DNA of 64,000 nt from assembly GCF_000702945.1 (NCBI RefSeq), contig NZ_JNLE01000003.1:4449501-4513500 (forward strand), in the 5' to 3' direction. Below the pieces are notes generated by a model. It saw only the letters and a program-made list of their open reading frames with translations, was not told the DNA's origin and did no database searches. This DNA comes from Clostridium sp. KNHs205 (GTDB taxonomy: Bacteria > Bacillota > Clostridia > Lachnospirales > Lachnospiraceae). A program made the position numbers and the translations under genes. This document shows, one piece after another, positions 17,308-25,876 of the stretch (positions are counted from its first letter, which is position 1; each line of letters opens with the position of its first letter).

Positions 17308-17685
17308 CTATTTCCTCCTGCTCTTTACCCACTCCATTAATTCCTCCAGATCCTTGTCATTAACCTTCTTATCATCATAGAGGGTATTGACGAGACTAAG
17401 AAAAGAGTTCTCATGATAATTTTTCATAAAATTTCCTGTTTCCAGTTTAAGATATTCTTCTCTGGTGATTAAAGGAAAGTATGTTCGTTCCTTGCCATTC
17501 TTTTCTGTCTTAAGAAAACCTTTCTCTACCAATCTAAGCATCAAAGAAATAATTGTCGGTGCTTTCCACCCACGGAGATTACCCAACTGCTCCATAATTA
17601 TATTAGTTGTAATAGGTGGTTCATTCATCCAGATAACTTTCATTATTTCAAATTCTGCCTCCGGTAGTTTCTTTATGTCTTTCAT
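17308..17685 (-). CDS. blaI: BlaI/MecI-family transcriptional repressor
   Basis: A winged-helix repressor of 125 residues (KKLPEAEFEIMKVIWMNEPP, then NLRGWKAPTIISLMLRLVEKGFL). The family is released from DNA when cut by the partner M56 protease. The ATG at 17685 has GAGAGG upstream and matches the family start. An alternative ATG at 17772 would add a 29-residue Lys/Glu/Ser-rich tail made of low-complexity sequence (KDSRKNSEKDSEKDSRK), which I think is untranslated or recently acquired. It leads the BlaI-M56-ABC operon. Confidence 0.88.
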   Translation of the reverse strand: MKDIKKLPEAEFEIMKVIWMNEPPITTNIIMEQLGNLRGWKAPTIISLMLRLVEKGFLKTEKNGKERTYFPLITREEYLKLETGNFMKNYHENSFLSLVNTLYDDKKVNDKDLEELMEWVKSRRK

Positions 17686-17886
17686 TATAGCCTCTCTTTC
17701 TGCTGTCTTTTCTGCTGTTTTTCTACTGTCTTTTTCACTATCTTTTTCACTGTTTTTTCTACTGTCTTTCATATCATCCAGCCTTCTACAAGCTTACTTT
17801 ATTCTACAATCTACTGTTTTTCTGCATTCTCCTCTATCTGTAAATCAGCTATTGTTTGCATATCTACTTCTTTCTTCATCTTACTT

Positions 17887-18204
17887 CTATCTGCTTATCT
17901 TCTTCTGTCTCTTGTCCTCTTTTATCTGCTTGTCTTCTTCTGTCTGCTTGTCCTCTTCTGTCTGCTTGTCCTCTTCTGTCTGCTTGTCTTCTTCTGTCTG
18001 CTTGTCCTCTTCTGTCTGCTTGTCCTCTTCTGTCTGCTTGTCCTCTTCTGTCTGCTTATCCTCTTCTGTCTTCTTGTCCTCTTCTGTCTTCTTGTCCTCT
18101 TCTGTCTGCTTGTCTTCTTCTGTCTGCTTGTCTTCTTCTGTCTGCTTGTCTTCTTCTGTCTGCTTGTCTTCTTCTGTCTGCTTGTCTTCTTCTGTCTGCT
18201 TATC
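17887..18204. repeat. 18-bp tandem repeat array upstream of blaI
   Basis: From 17941 to 18192 there are 14 contiguous 18-bp units (TGTCTGCTTGTCCTCTTC, with C/T, G/A and G/T variants), flanked by degenerate units at 17887-17940 and a partial unit at 18193-18204. Strongly pyrimidine-rich on the plus strand. All units are a multiple of 3, so several frames stay open; on the minus strand one frame would read EDKQTE repeats, but it has no start codon and stops before blaI. The array sits 200-520 nt upstream of blaI. Confidence 0.95.
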
Positions 18205-18359
18205 TGTCTGCTTATTTCCTTCTGTCTTTCTTGCTGCTATGTTATTAACAACAAAATCAAAATCCTTATTTTAACAGTTGTAATGATATTTTACACTTGC
18301 CTAAAATAAAAGTCAATTCTTTTTTTACATTTGTCTAAAATATTTATTTAAAAATACAT

Positions 18360-18393
18360 GAGGCTATAGATTTAATGCTGCATCTATAACCTC
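18360..18393 (-). terminator. Terminator after spoIIM
   Basis: GAGGCTATAGAT (18360-18371) and ATCTATAACCTC (18382-18393) form a 12-bp stem with one mismatch; on the minus strand it is followed by ATGTATTTTT. It lies about 80 nt beyond the spoIIM stop. Confidence 0.6.
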
Positions 18394-18475
18394 TGCTTAT
18401 TTTAGTTTTGATCTATTGCCAGTTAAGAACTTTTATTTTGGAAAATCAGTCAAATTACTCCCCTGCACTCCCATC

Positions 18476-19081
18476 TCAAAAGAAATACAGTATTTTCCTG
18501 ATTATATAGGAACCTATATAAGCCTCCGACAGACCTCCCAGCGCCAGAACCATCCCCAGTAATATTACCAGAAACATATATTTTCCTATTTTCTCTCTCT
18601 TTCCTTTCTTACTTGTCATGTCATATCGCAGACTCTTGCAGAGCCAAAATGCGCATCGAAGGGAAATCAAAGCAACCGGTATGTAAATCAGATATTGAGG
18701 GAAGGTGTAACCAAATATCAATAACAATCCCTTAAAATGATATTCCATAAGTATTACCGAAATAAAAAAACTACCCTGAAACCCTATATAAACCAGGCAA
18801 AGGCATATAAAAGGAATACCAAGAGAGGTTACACATACCATCCAAAAGAGGATAAAATTCTTAAAAAGATCCCAATAAACATATTTTAATAATAGCTTAT
18901 AATCAATGGAGGCTGTCCTTATCTGATATAAATAATCTTTATCCAATATATTTATATTCCCCTGATAGAAGCTCTTAAATACTCTTGCGAATATTATACC
19001 GAGAACAGCTCCTATTGCCATTAACAGCAGACCAGCCTTTACTTCTCCCAGTCTGCGCAATTGCTGTTTCACAAAATCCAT
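18476..19081 (-). CDS. spoIIM: Stage II sporulation protein M
   Basis: A 201-residue integral membrane protein with about five helices, matching SpoIIM (DUF95): N-terminal cytoplasmic segment, FKSFYQGNINILDKDYLYQI, and the GFQGSFFISVILMEYHFKGLLLIFGYTFPQ region (quoted in parts: GFQGSFFISV and GLLLIFGYTFPQYLIYIPVA). SpoIIM with SpoIID and SpoIIP forms the peptidoglycan-hydrolysing machine driving forespore engulfment. AGGTG precedes the ATG. Its presence argues for a spore-forming host. It follows the Nudix gene on the same strand but behind a perfect terminator, so it is probably transcribed separately. Confidence 0.85.
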   Translation of the reverse strand: MDFVKQQLRRLGEVKAGLLLMAIGAVLGIIFARVFKSFYQGNINILDKDYLYQIRTASIDYKLLLKYVYWDLFKNFILFWMVCVTSLGIPFICLCLVYIGFQGSFFISVILMEYHFKGLLLIFGYTFPQYLIYIPVALISLRCAFWLCKSLRYDMTSKKGKREKIGKYMFLVILLGMVLALGGLSEAYIGSYIIRKILYFF

Positions 19082-19135
19082 AATTACACCTGTGCCAACG
19101 TCTATAAGATAACATATGAAGCTTATACAAAAAAA

Positions 19136-19157
19136 ATGCCGGCATATAAGCCGGCAT
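19136..19157 (-). terminator. Terminator of the Nudix gene
   Basis: ATGCCGGC (19136-19143) and GCCGGCAT (19150-19157) form a perfect 8-bp stem with a 6-nt loop, and the minus strand continues with a run of eight T. It starts 8 nt after the Nudix stop. Confidence 0.95.
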
Positions 19158-19164
19158 AGATAAG

Positions 19165-19701
19165 TTATTTATTTCTTTTGGTTTTATAAGCCAAAATGGC
19201 TGCAATAGTTTTAGCGTCTTCAATCTGCCCTGTAAATATAAAATTGACCAGCTCCTCTACTGTATAGCTTTCCACCGATACAAATTCATCTTCATCCGGG
19301 TTCTGCTTTGAAGGAATTAAATGCTCTGTATAATAGATCCCTATTTTCTCATTGCAGAAGGCAACCGTCGTATATAGATCAAATAAATGCTCTATCTGTT
19401 CTGATCTGTAACCCGTCTCCTCCTCTAACTCCCTTCCGGCACAGGTTTTCATATCTTCTCCGGGGTTCAGGCCTCCGGCCGGAATCTCAAGGGTATATTT
19501 TTCCACAGCATTCCTGTATTGTCTGACCATAATAATTTTGCCATCCTCTGTAACCGGGACAATAGCAGCAGCCCCCTTATGGCTGATAAAATCCCAATCA
19601 GCTGTCTTTCCGCTTGGCAGTCCCATAGTATCTGTATACACATCTATGATATGCCCTTTATGCACCGGTGTCCTCTTTAAACGCTTATATTCGTTATCCA
19701 T
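19165..19701 (-). CDS. Nudix hydrolase, ADP-ribose pyrophosphatase type
   Basis: A 178-residue Nudix protein. The Nudix box GGLNPGEDMKTCAGRELEEETGY (key residues G-x5-E-x7-REL-EE-TG) lies at about 90-112, preceded by the IVRQYRNAVEKYTLEIPAGG stretch characteristic of the ADP-ribose pyrophosphatase (NudF) subgroup. It hydrolyses ADP-ribose or similar nucleoside diphosphate sugars. The ATG at 19701 has GGGAG 6 nt upstream. A short GTGTGC/GCACAC hairpin lies just before that site. Confidence 0.88.
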   Translation of the reverse strand: MDNEYKRLKRTPVHKGHIIDVYTDTMGLPSGKTADWDFISHKGAAAIVPVTEDGKIIMVRQYRNAVEKYTLEIPAGGLNPGEDMKTCAGRELEEETGYRSEQIEHLFDLYTTVAFCNEKIGIYYTEHLIPSKQNPDEDEFVSVESYTVEELVNFIFTGQIEDAKTIAAILAYKTKRNK

Positions 19702-19715
19702 ATTTACTCCCATCT

Positions 19716-19731
19716 GTGTGCTTTGGCACAC
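19716..19731 (-). promoter_or_regulatory. Stem-loop immediately before the Nudix ribosome binding site
   Basis: GTGTGC (19716-19721) and GCACAC (19726-19731) form a 6-bp hairpin; on the minus strand it ends a few bases before GGGAG. Similar hairpins stand before hemA, the fuc kinase and fucI. Confidence 0.6.
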
Positions 19732-19798
19732 GACAACTTAAAACTGGTCTGCATTCATAAATCAAGGCTATTACCTGCTATACCGCTAACAGAAAAAC

Positions 19799-19828
19799 CT
19801 GCCGAGCGTAATTTCATTTCACTGGCAG
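19799..19828 (-). terminator. Possible proC terminator
   Basis: CTGCC (19799-19803) and GGCAG (19824-19828) pair on the minus strand, with GTTTTT following. The stem is short, so the call is weak. The neighbouring 19774-19791 shows a partial match to the small hairpin of the dispersed repeat. Confidence 0.4.
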
Positions 19829-19865
19829 CCCGCCTTCATATTAAAGCACCAGCACTTTCACTATT

Positions 19866-20666
19866 TTATTTACTAAGAGCTACCGCCTTTTCATAGCAGG
19901 CATCCGTAGCTTTCATTACCGCATTACGGAATCCGAATTCCTCCAAAGCTTCTACTGCAGCAATTGTGGTTCCACCTGGTGAGCATACCTGATCCTTTAA
20001 TTTTCCGGGGTGCTCCCCAGTTTCCAGTACCATCTTTGCTGCTCCCAATACTGCCTGAGCCGTCAGCTTGTATGCCTTCTCTCTTGGAATCCCATACTTT
20101 ACCGCACTGTCTGCCAATGCTTCAATAAACATATAAACGTATGCCGGAGAACTGCCGCTGGCACAGATTATAGCATTTATAAAGCTTTCCTCAAACTCCT
20201 CGTATTTACCAAAAGCTTCAAAGAACCTATGAAGCAGCTCCTTTTCAGCCTTAGTGTATTCATCCTTGGAATAGCAGACTGCTGTCATTCCTTCTCCTAC
20301 AAGTGCGGGAGTATTTGGCATGGAGCGAACAACCCTGACAGAATCACCGAGTGCCTCTTTCATAGCAGCAATTGTAATACCTGCCGCTGCAGAAATCAAG
20401 ATATGCTCCTTTGTCAGACTGTCCCTGATATCAGCATAAACCTCATGAAAGAACTGAGGTTTAACAGCTAATACAATATATTTACAGGACTGAACCAATT
20501 CCTTGTTGTTATTTACAAAATTTACTCCGGTCTTTTGGTTTATGAATTCTTTTCTTTCAGCTCTTACACAGTTAAACAGAAGAGATTCCTTACCAAACAC
20601 CCTTACAGCTCCCATAAGCATTGGTAATCCCATATTACCGACACCTATAAATCCTATTTTATCCAT
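19866..20666 (-). CDS. proC: Pyrroline-5-carboxylate reductase
   Basis: A 266-residue enzyme for the last step of proline synthesis, reducing pyrroline-5-carboxylate with NAD(P)H. The Rossmann motif IGFIGVGNMGLPM starts the protein; VKPQFFHEVY, MPNTPALVGEG and the C-terminal signature CSPGGTTIAAVEALEEFGFR are diagnostic. AGGAGG lies upstream of the ATG. The proB and proA genes are 6-9 kb away on the same strand, so proline synthesis is split into two loci. Confidence 0.95.
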   Translation of the reverse strand: MDKIGFIGVGNMGLPMLMGAVRVFGKESLLFNCVRAERKEFINQKTGVNFVNNNKELVQSCKYIVLAVKPQFFHEVYADIRDSLTKEHILISAAAGITIAAMKEALGDSVRVVRSMPNTPALVGEGMTAVCYSKDEYTKAEKELLHRFFEAFGKYEEFEESFINAIICASGSSPAYVYMFIEALADSAVKYGIPREKAYKLTAQAVLGAAKMVLETGEHPGKLKDQVCSPGGTTIAAVEALEEFGFRNAVMKATDACYEKAVALSK

Positions 20667-20768
20667 TGTAATCCTCCTGGTTCCATTCCCTGCTATCCTG
20701 ACTATTTTATCAGGACGTGTTTATTTATAATATCACATAATCTATCAAATAACAAACTTACACACAAA

Positions 20769-20805
20769 CATACCGCAAGCCTCCCTGCGATACCGCTACA
20801 AATCA
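20769..20805. repeat. Degenerate copy of the small hairpin of the dispersed repeat
   Basis: CATACCGCA...CCTGCGATACCGCTA resembles the proximal hairpin part of the repeats at 4.7, 34.2 and 37.8 kb, without the GAGTGAAAGAA part. It lies 100 nt upstream of proC. The remainder of 20667-21050 holds nothing I recognise. Confidence 0.4.
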
Positions 20806-21050
20806 GGGCGGGAATTGTGTATTTAAAATTCCCCACTAAAACCGGTGCATACAAGTCCTCTTGCATACTGCCCAAATAAGAAGTGTGGCATGCCCTTTAT
20901 TTCACACTAACTCCCATTGTACACCACTTCTGTTCTGCTTTCAGATAATACTACAAATCAGGATGTGAGATGTCCCTGCTTCCTACTTCCAGATACTAAT
21001 GCTTTCATTTTCTCATTTCATCAAGTTAAAGTATTAAACTATATCATTTC

Positions 21051-21093
21051 AAAAAAAGATGGCGAAATTCCTGTATCAGGAATTTCGGCCATC
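21051..21093 (-). terminator. Terminator of rny
   Basis: On the minus strand GATGGCCGAAATTCCT pairs with AGGAATTTCGCCATC (21058-21093; one extra base in the stem), followed by seven T. It begins 15 nt after the rny stop. Confidence 0.95.
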
Positions 21094-21107
21094 TTAATAA
21101 CTATTCA

Positions 21108-22664
21108 TTATTTTGCGTAATCTGTCACTCGTGATTCTCTGATTACATTGACCTTAATCTGACCCGGATACTCCAGCTCAGACTCAATTTGCTTTGATAT
21201 GTCACGGGCAAGTAATATCATGTCTGCATCAGATATCTGATCTGGCACTACCATAATACGTACTTCTCTGCCTGCTTGTATCGCAAATGACTTATCTACT
21301 CCCTTAAAGCTATTGGAGATATCTTCTAATTGCTTCAATCTGTTTGTGTATGTTTCTAATGTTTCTCTTCTGGCACCTGGTCTCGCAGCCGAAATGGTGT
21401 CCGCAGCCTGTACGATGCACGCAATCAATGATTCAGGTTCCACATCACCGTGATGGGATTCTACTGCATTAATTACAATTGCAGATTCCTTATACTTTCT
21501 GCACAAATCAACACCGATTTGAATATGTGAGCCTTCCATTTCATGGTCAACAGATTTACCAATATCATGCAGTAATCCGGCTCTCTTTGCCATTCTGATA
21601 TCAACGCCTATCTCACCGGCAAGTAATCCGGATAATTGGGCAACTTCTATAGAATGTTTTAAAGCATTTTGTCCGTAACTTGTTCTAAACTTCATCTTAC
21701 CGAGAAGTCTGACAAGTTCAGGATGAATTCCATGAACACCAACTTCAAGAGTTGCTGCTTCACCTTCTTCTCGAATCATGACTTCAACTTCTTTTTGAGC
21801 TTTTTCCACCATCTCTTCAATTCTTGCTGGATGGATTCGTCCGTCCACAATCAGCTTTTCAAGGGCAATTCTTGCCACTTCTCTTCTGATAGGGTCAAAT
21901 CCGGATAGAATTACAGCTTCAGGGGTATCATCAATTATAAGATCAACACCTGTAAGGGTTTCAAGAGTACGAATATTCCTTCCTTCCCTTCCGATAATTC
22001 TTCCTTTCATCTCATCATTTGGAAGCTGTACAACGGATATGGTAGTTTCTGCCACATGATCTGCTGCGCATTTCTGTATTGCAGTAACAACATAATCCTT
22101 TGCTTTTTTGTCTGCTTCTTCTTTTGCTTTGCTTTCAAGTTCCTTAACTAACATTGCAGTTTCATGCTTAACTTCGTCTTCAACTGTCTTTAAAAGATAT
22201 TCTTTCGCTTGTTCGGAGGTAAGTCCTGAAATCTTCTCCAATTCCTGCAGCTGTCTTGCATGAAGCTCTTCAGCTTCTGCCTTGATTTTGTCAAGTTCAG
22301 CCTCTTTTGCAGAGAGTCTGGATTCTTTCTTCTCGAGTGCTTCGATTTTCCTGTCTAAGGTTTCTTCCTTGGACAGAACCCTTTTTTCATAACGTTGAAC
22401 TTCTGCTCGTCTTTCCTTCGTTTCCTTCTCTAACTCATTCTTAGTCTTTAATGACTCTTCCTTTGCTTCAAGTAAGGCTTCTCTTTTCTTAGTTTCAGCT
22501 GTTTTTAAAGCTTCATCTATGATTTCCCTTGCTTTTTCTTCTGCAGTACCTATCTTGGCTTCTACAACCTTAACATGGTAGGAAATAGCAAGTTTCCAGA
22601 CAAGAGGAACAACGATGGCCGAGGTTGCAATAATAGATATTATTACCCAAACTGGTATCGGCAC
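21108..22664 (-). CDS. rny: Ribonuclease Y
   Basis: A 518-residue endoribonuclease that initiates mRNA decay at the membrane. Order of parts: one N-terminal membrane segment (about 5-25), a long coiled coil (about 30-190, Lys/Glu-rich), a KH domain ([20 protein letters not shown], about 215-280) and an HD domain with [12 protein letters not shown] (about 365). The start is GTG with AAGGAGG at 7 nt. The gene is monocistronic with its own strong terminator. Confidence 0.96.
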   Translation of the reverse strand: MPIPVWVIISIIATSAIVVPLVWKLAISYHVKVVEAKIGTAEEKAREIIDEALKTAETKKREALLEAKEESLKTKNELEKETKERRAEVQRYEKRVLSKEETLDRKIEALEKKESRLSAKEAELDKIKAEAEELHARQLQELEKISGLTSEQAKEYLLKTVEDEVKHETAMLVKELESKAKEEADKKAKDYVVTAIQKCAADHVAETTISVVQLPNDEMKGRIIGREGRNIRTLETLTGVDLIIDDTPEAVILSGFDPIRREVARIALEKLIVDGRIHPARIEEMVEKAQKEVEVMIREEGEAATLEVGVHGIHPELVRLLGKMKFRTSYGQNALKHSIEVAQLSGLLAGEIGVDIRMAKRAGLLHDIGKSVDHEMEGSHIQIGVDLCRKYKESAIVINAVESHHGDVEPESLIACIVQAADTISAARPGARRETLETYTNRLKQLEDISNSFKGVDKSFAIQAGREVRIMVVPDQISDADMILLARDISKQIESELEYPGQIKVNVIRESRVTDYAK

Positions 22665-23053
22665 TGGAGCACCTCCTTATTGAATTTTCATTGTACAAAT
22701 ATACAACATATAAATTTTATACTGTTTTCATGAGTATGTCAAGTATCCCCATTAAATTTTTATGCATTATGTCAAATTCCACCGAAATTAGACACAATAA
22801 CCTAAAACCCTTCATTGCTTTCATATATTTTTGCTGACATTCTATGAAAGGATATTTTTTTCCTGTAATATAAAAAACTTCTGTTATATTTATTAAACAT
22901 ATTTTCAGAAAGATAAATAAGTTGAATTAAGTTTATCGACTTTTTAGTTCCAATAACCTGAAAAAGTAAAAAACTATAATCCAACTTATCTTATATGCTT
23001 TTATTTAATATCCTGCACATCCTACACCATACAATTGATTTTGCTTCCCTCTC

Positions 23054-23093
23054 AGAGTATAAAAATGCTCAAAGTAAGGTATTTTTATACTCT
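23054..23093 (-). terminator. AT-rich 13-bp stem-loop after miaB
   Basis: AGAGTATAAAAAT (23054-23066) and ATTTTTATACTCT (23081-23093) form a perfect stem with a 14-nt loop, 22 nt beyond the miaB stop. No U-tract follows on the minus strand, so it may protect or process the 3' end rather than terminate. The rest of 22665-23053 has no convincing gene. Confidence 0.55.
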
Positions 23094-23114
23094 AAAAGGT
23101 ATCAAAGATTTATA

Positions 23115-24566
23115 TCAATTACATAGTTCTCCCAGATAATAAAATCCTTTACACTGGGCTAGCTTAACCTTTACTATTTTACCAATCTGTTCCTCTGACC
23201 CTTTAAAATGTACAAGAATATTATTGCTGAGCCTTCCGGTCATAAGAGAGGGGTCCTGTCCGTTTATCTCTTCTACCAGTACTTCTTCCACATTGCCTGC
23301 TACTCTTGCTGTCATTTCGGAGGAGATTTTCTGAACCACCTTTAACAATCTGTCAAAACGATCCTTGGCCACCAGTTCTTCTACCTGATTCTCCATTACA
23401 GAAGCAGGAGTACCAGAACGTTTGGAATAAAGGAAGGTGTAAGCACTGTCATAACGCACTTTTTCCACTACCTCCAGGGTTTCTAAAAAATCCTCCTCAG
23501 TCTCACCCGGAAAACCAATAATAATATCTGTAGTAAGGGATATATCAGGCATGGCTGTCTTTATCCTGTCAACCAGACTTAGGTAATCTTCCTTGGTATA
23601 ACTTCTGTTCATCTTTTTTAGTACATTGGTGCTGCCGGCCTGAACTGGTAAATGAAGATGCTTACAGATCTTCTTTGAATTCTTCATCACCTCAATCAAT
23701 TCATCGGATAAATCCTTAGGATGAGAGGTCATAAACCTTATTCTCTCAAGCCCTTCTACTTCCTCTAAGAGCTTAAGCAGACCCGCAAAGGTGGTCTTCT
23801 CCTCAAGGCTTTTTCCATAGGAGTTAACATTCTGACCAAGCAGCATAATTTCTATTACGCCGTCAGCCACCAGTTCTTTGACTTCCTTTACAATATCCTC
23901 GGGATTTCTGCTTCTCTCCCTGCCTCTGACATAAGGTACAATACAGTAGCTGCAAAAATTGTTGCAGCCATACATGATATTTACACCTGCTTTAAACCGA
24001 TACTTTCTCTCACTGGGCAGATCCTCCACAATCAGATTGGTATCTTTCCAGATATCAATTATCATGGTCTTACTGTGTATTCTGGTATGCATAAGTTCTG
24101 CCATCTTAAAGATATTATGGGTACCGAATATCATATCTACGAAACGATAGCTCTTCTTTATCTTATCAACAACTGCATCCTCCTGCATCATGCAGCCGCA
24201 AAGGGCAATCATCATATTGGGATTCTTTCTCTTTAAGCTGTTCAAATATCCAAGTCTGCCATAAACGCGGGTATTGGCATTCTCCCTTACGGTACAGGTA
24301 TTGTAAACTACAAAATCAGCTTCTTCCCCTTCTATCTGATGATAACCTATCTGCTCCAGGATTCCTGCCAGCTTCTCTGAGTCCTTGGCATTCATCTGAC
24401 ATCCAAAGGTAACTACTGAAAAAGTAAGGGGGCGGTTAATTTCTTTCTCTTTATTTCTTACCCATTCCCTGCATTTTGCCATGAAATAATACTGGCGCTC
24501 AGGCTCGGTTATGGGTTCTTTGCTATTTAAATCAAATTCATCAAGGTTCATAAGTACACTGCTCAT
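23115..24566 (-). CDS. miaB: tRNA-2-methylthio-N6-dimethylallyladenosine synthase
   Basis: A 483-residue radical-SAM methylthiotransferase that adds the methylthio group to position 37 of tRNAs reading UNN codons. It has the UPF0004 domain (VVTFGCQMNAKDSE, CGCMMQED; cysteines for one 4Fe-4S cluster), the radical SAM motif CNNFCSYCIVPYVRGRERSR, and a C-terminal TRAM domain (about 415-480). The N-terminal extension of about 45 residues is common in clostridial MiaB. The start (ATG 24566) lacks a strong Shine-Dalgarno and could be a few codons downstream. Confidence 0.95.
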   Translation of the reverse strand: MSSVLMNLDEFDLNSKEPITEPERQYYFMAKCREWVRNKEKEINRPLTFSVVTFGCQMNAKDSEKLAGILEQIGYHQIEGEEADFVVYNTCTVRENANTRVYGRLGYLNSLKRKNPNMMIALCGCMMQEDAVVDKIKKSYRFVDMIFGTHNIFKMAELMHTRIHSKTMIIDIWKDTNLIVEDLPSERKYRFKAGVNIMYGCNNFCSYCIVPYVRGRERSRNPEDIVKEVKELVADGVIEIMLLGQNVNSYGKSLEEKTTFAGLLKLLEEVEGLERIRFMTSHPKDLSDELIEVMKNSKKICKHLHLPVQAGSTNVLKKMNRSYTKEDYLSLVDRIKTAMPDISLTTDIIIGFPGETEEDFLETLEVVEKVRYDSAYTFLYSKRSGTPASVMENQVEELVAKDRFDRLLKVVQKISSEMTARVAGNVEEVLVEEINGQDPSLMTGRLSNNILVHFKGSEEQIGKIVKVKLAQCKGFYYLGELCN

Positions 24567-24729
24567 TCCATATTCTCAACTTTCAATATACATTTATCTG
24601 GTGCCGCATCATAAAATTATATCTTATGCAGGCCAAAAATACAATACTCATGTAATCAAAACGGAACAAGTAACTCAAAACATAGCAGGCAGTATAATGA
24701 CGGAAAAACCAGAAAATCACTTACAGACA

Positions 24730-24888
24730 TTATTTAATAAATCTGTATCTTATTCTTGAGATACTTCTCTTCAGATAGACAAGCAACTTATGGAAACGGA
24801 ATATCTTCTTACCAAAATAAACAGCCAATCGAAAAAATGTAAAACCAATTGTTAAATATAAAATTATCAGAAATAATGATATTAACAT
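24730..24888 (-). CDS. Small membrane protein, 52 residues
   Basis: An ATG at 24886-24888 opens a 52-codon frame ending TAA at 24730-24732, with GATGAGGG 4-9 nt upstream. The product has one hydrophobic segment (MLISLFLIILYLTIGFTFF) and then a basic tail (YFGKKIFRFHKLLVYLKRSI). It resembles in layout the 44-residue product at 44164-44298. No known family comes to mind. It lies alone in the 530-nt gap between miaB and the next gene. Confidence 0.55.
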   Translation of the reverse strand: MLISLFLIILYLTIGFTFFRLAVYFGKKIFRFHKLLVYLKRSISRIRYRFIK

Positions 24889-25061
24889 AATGCCCTCATC
24901 CTTTCACAGTAAAAATCAGATTTGCACCTTACTGCCATATATAATTTTTAGTATTAAGCTTATATCCAGCTTAAATTTATCCATTATAGGATATATTTAA
25001 TTTATCATATCTTAATCAAACTATATCACATCTTCACAAAGGGAACAAGAAATACAAAGAA

Positions 25062-25087
25062 AAGCCGAGGGGTGATTTCCTCAGCTT
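25062..25087 (-). terminator. Terminator of the PQQ-repeat gene
   Basis: AAGCCGAGG (25062-25070) and CCTCAGCTT (25079-25087) form a 9-bp stem with one wobble pair; the minus strand continues TTCTTTG. It lies 10 nt after the stop. Confidence 0.8.
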
Positions 25088-25096
25088 CTCTTTCTT

Positions 25097-25717
25097 TTAT
25101 TCATTGTCCCTTATGACTTCTTTATAATTCAATATCTTACCGCTGTAATCCACATATGCTCTTCCTTCATAATCCGAATCACTTTCATATGCAACTTCTA
25201 TCTTATCCGACAACAAATTGATTTTATAAGGCCAATAAGCTTTCCCTTTTGAAGCATCAGCAACCTGCCATAGAATCTTACCTTTTTTATCAATTGCCAC
25301 AACATCAGGCCCCTCATATCCTCCAATGTACAAAACACCTTTTTTATCGAATGCATAATGTACAGAAGCTCCTGCTATACTTTTTGTTTTCCAAAGTACC
25401 TTGCCAGTATTCTTGTTTAATGCAATAACTTTACCCTCAACCACAAGATATACAATACTTCCCTTTTGAAAATAGGAAGATATGGTTTCTAATTCCGTCT
25501 GAACTGCCCAGCCTGTTTTGTAGGTCCACACAAGCTTTCCTGCTTTGGTATAACCTTTTATAACACTCCGCAGTCTGCTGTTTTCTGTATCCTCAATATA
25601 GGACTGAGCAATTTTTGTTACTTTAGCTGCTGCATTAGCATGTGGTGTCAGGCTGCTCCAGCTATAAAATAATACCATGGCAATAAATAAAACGAAATAT
25701 CTTCTGTTTTTTTCCAA
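25097..25717 (-). CDS. Secreted PQQ-like beta-propeller repeat protein
   Basis: A 206-residue protein with a signal peptide (basic start, hydrophobic FVLFIAMVLFYSW, likely cut after HANA-A near 30). The mature part carries repeats of the form GKLVWTYKT, GKVLWKTKS and GKILWQVAD, the tryptophan-rich blade motif of PQQ-like (PF13360) propellers. At this size it covers only part of a propeller, so it may be a short structural or surface protein. It starts with TTG behind AAGGGG. Function unknown. Confidence 0.75.
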   Translation of the reverse strand: MEKNRRYFVLFIAMVLFYSWSSLTPHANAAAKVTKIAQSYIEDTENSRLRSVIKGYTKAGKLVWTYKTGWAVQTELETISSYFQKGSIVYLVVEGKVIALNKNTGKVLWKTKSIAGASVHYAFDKKGVLYIGGYEGPDVVAIDKKGKILWQVADASKGKAYWPYKINLLSDKIEVAYESDSDYEGRAYVDYSGKILNYKEVIRDNE

Positions 25718-25876
25718 CTTTCTTCCCCTTATTAATTATTATACAGGTAAATTATAACATGCTGTCAGTCTACTGTATATTAGTATGTTAAATTATATAA
25801 TGTAAGTTATATATTTGTCCATCATATCAGTTCTACCAATACTATCCTGAATATACAACTTTAATTTTCTCCCCTA

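Noticed and set aside
17887-18204. CRISPR array
   Set aside because: Units are contiguous with no spacers and no cas genes are present.
17465-18274. Long plus-strand open frames across the blaI region (Ser/Cys/Leu repeats)
   Set aside because: They exist only because the 18-bp repeat unit is a multiple of three and lacks stops; they run antisense to blaI and have no ribosome binding site.
19774-19791. Further copies of the dispersed repeat near proC
   Set aside because: Only about 15 bases around CTGCTATACCGCTA match; too short to count as full copies, although 20769-20805 is listed with low confidence.
22802-22984. 60-codon minus-strand frame between rny and miaB
   Set aside because: AT-rich, no ribosome binding site, no recognisable composition of a protein.
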